DNA of 36,257 nucleotides from Hyphococcus sp. (GTDB lineage: Bacteria; Pseudomonadota; Alphaproteobacteria; Caulobacterales; Parvularculaceae). This document shows, in pieces, positions 35,975 through 36,257 of the stretch. The first letter of the stretch is position 1. Every line of letters begins with the position of its first letter. The DNA is taken from NCBI GenBank assembly GCA_021776315.1, contig JAJFGD010000195.1:1-36257 (forward strand). The letters run 5' to 3'. The translations under genes were made by a program, and so were the position numbers. The notes beneath the pieces are model-generated. The model ran no database searches. It had not been told where the DNA came from and saw nothing but the letters and a program-made list of their open reading frames with translations.

Positions 35975-36257
35975 ATGAACGACCAGACACGTGATGTGAT
36001 CGGTGAATTCGACTATGTAATTGTTGGTGCAGGTTCAGCTGGCGCAACCCTTGCGGGTCGCCTTAGTGAAGATCCATCGGTCAGCGTTTGTTTATTGGAA
36101 GCAGGACCCGCAGATGCCAGCCCACTCATCCGCGCACCATTGGGGGTCGCCTTCTTCCCTGACAATTCACCCTACCATCACCGCTTTGACACGGTTCCCC
36201 AAAAACATTTGAACGGTCGCCTTGGTTTTCAACCACGTGGTCGAACACTTGGCGGAT
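35975..36257 (+). CDS. GMC family oxidoreductase (choline dehydrogenase-like), 3'-truncated
   Basis: Only the first 94 codons are in the window. After a short leader the FAD-binding motif [22 protein letters not shown] is clear, then [14 protein letters not shown] and RPLGV-like text, and the GMC signature begins at GRTLGG at the window edge. The enzyme family uses FAD to oxidise an alcohol, and with the upstream aldehyde dehydrogenase it would form a two-step alcohol to acid route. The start ATG has GGCGGA upstream. Full length and substrate cannot be judged. Confidence 0.92.
   Translation, partial: MNDQTRDVIGEFDYVIVGAGSAGATLAGRLSEDPSVSVCLLEAGPADASPLIRAPLGVAFFPDNSPYHHRFDTVPQKHLNGRLGFQPRGRTLGG

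Overview
This window looks like chromosomal DNA of an alphaproteobacterium. The evidence is the gene order tRNA-Leu, trigger factor, clpP, clpX, lon, hupB, tRNA-Val on one strand, together with a PII protein plus type I glutamine synthetase, an ELM1-family protein, a folD/DUF167/YggT cluster and a topoisomerase IV ParE. I cannot name the genus. No plasmid or phage structural genes are visible. The only clear mobile-element trace is a serine recombinase cut off by the left edge.

Layout. (1) 1-1655: 3' part of a large serine recombinase and a short non-coding strip with two back-to-back inverted repeats, ending at the 3' end of tRNA-Val. This is probably one edge of an integrated element. (2) 1656-9223, minus strand: tRNA-Val, hupB, a chorismate mutase, lon, clpX, clpP, tig and tRNA-Leu, a protein quality-control and nucleoid block. 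(3) 9307-15981: a GNAT acetyltransferase overlapping the NAD(P)HX repair enzyme; then, divergently, glnB and a 2-oxoglutarate/Fe(II) oxygenase; a secreted protein and an ELM1-family protein on the other strand; and glnA. The usual glnB-glnA pair is therefore split by about 2.8 kb. (4) 16045-21440: a fatty acid hydroxylase/sterol desaturase-family protein, a membrane-anchored AraC-type regulator, and a divergent ArsR-SRPBCC-DUF4287-membrane protein cluster whose shared promoter region carries a 7-6-7 inverted repeat; then an Old Yellow Enzyme. (5) 21602-26822: parE, a kinase-aminotransferase fusion protein and an MtfA-type zinc peptidase. (6) 26838-32052: an unknown membrane protein, an unknown protein with a PcfJ-like C-terminus, a CelD/FemAB-like acyltransferase, folD, DUF167, YggT and a small secreted protein. 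(7) 32264-36257: a PKHD-type hydroxylase, a methyltransferase, a DUF1295 membrane protein, a coniferyl-aldehyde-dehydrogenase-like ALDH and the start of a GMC oxidoreductase.

How the genes work together. ClpX with ClpP, and Lon, degrade proteins while trigger factor folds nascent chains. GlnB senses 2-oxoglutarate and glutamine and, in relatives, controls GlnA adenylylation; both target tyrosines (GlnB Tyr51, GlnA Tyr397) are present. GMC oxidoreductase plus ALDH would oxidise an alcohol to the acid. FolD supplies one-carbon units. Items most worth a second look are the fused kinase/PLP enzyme, the PcfJ-like orphan, the oxygenase wedged into the nitrogen locus, the ArsR/AraC divergent operator with apparently leaderless start, and two terminators whose hairpins contain the stop codon of the preceding gene.
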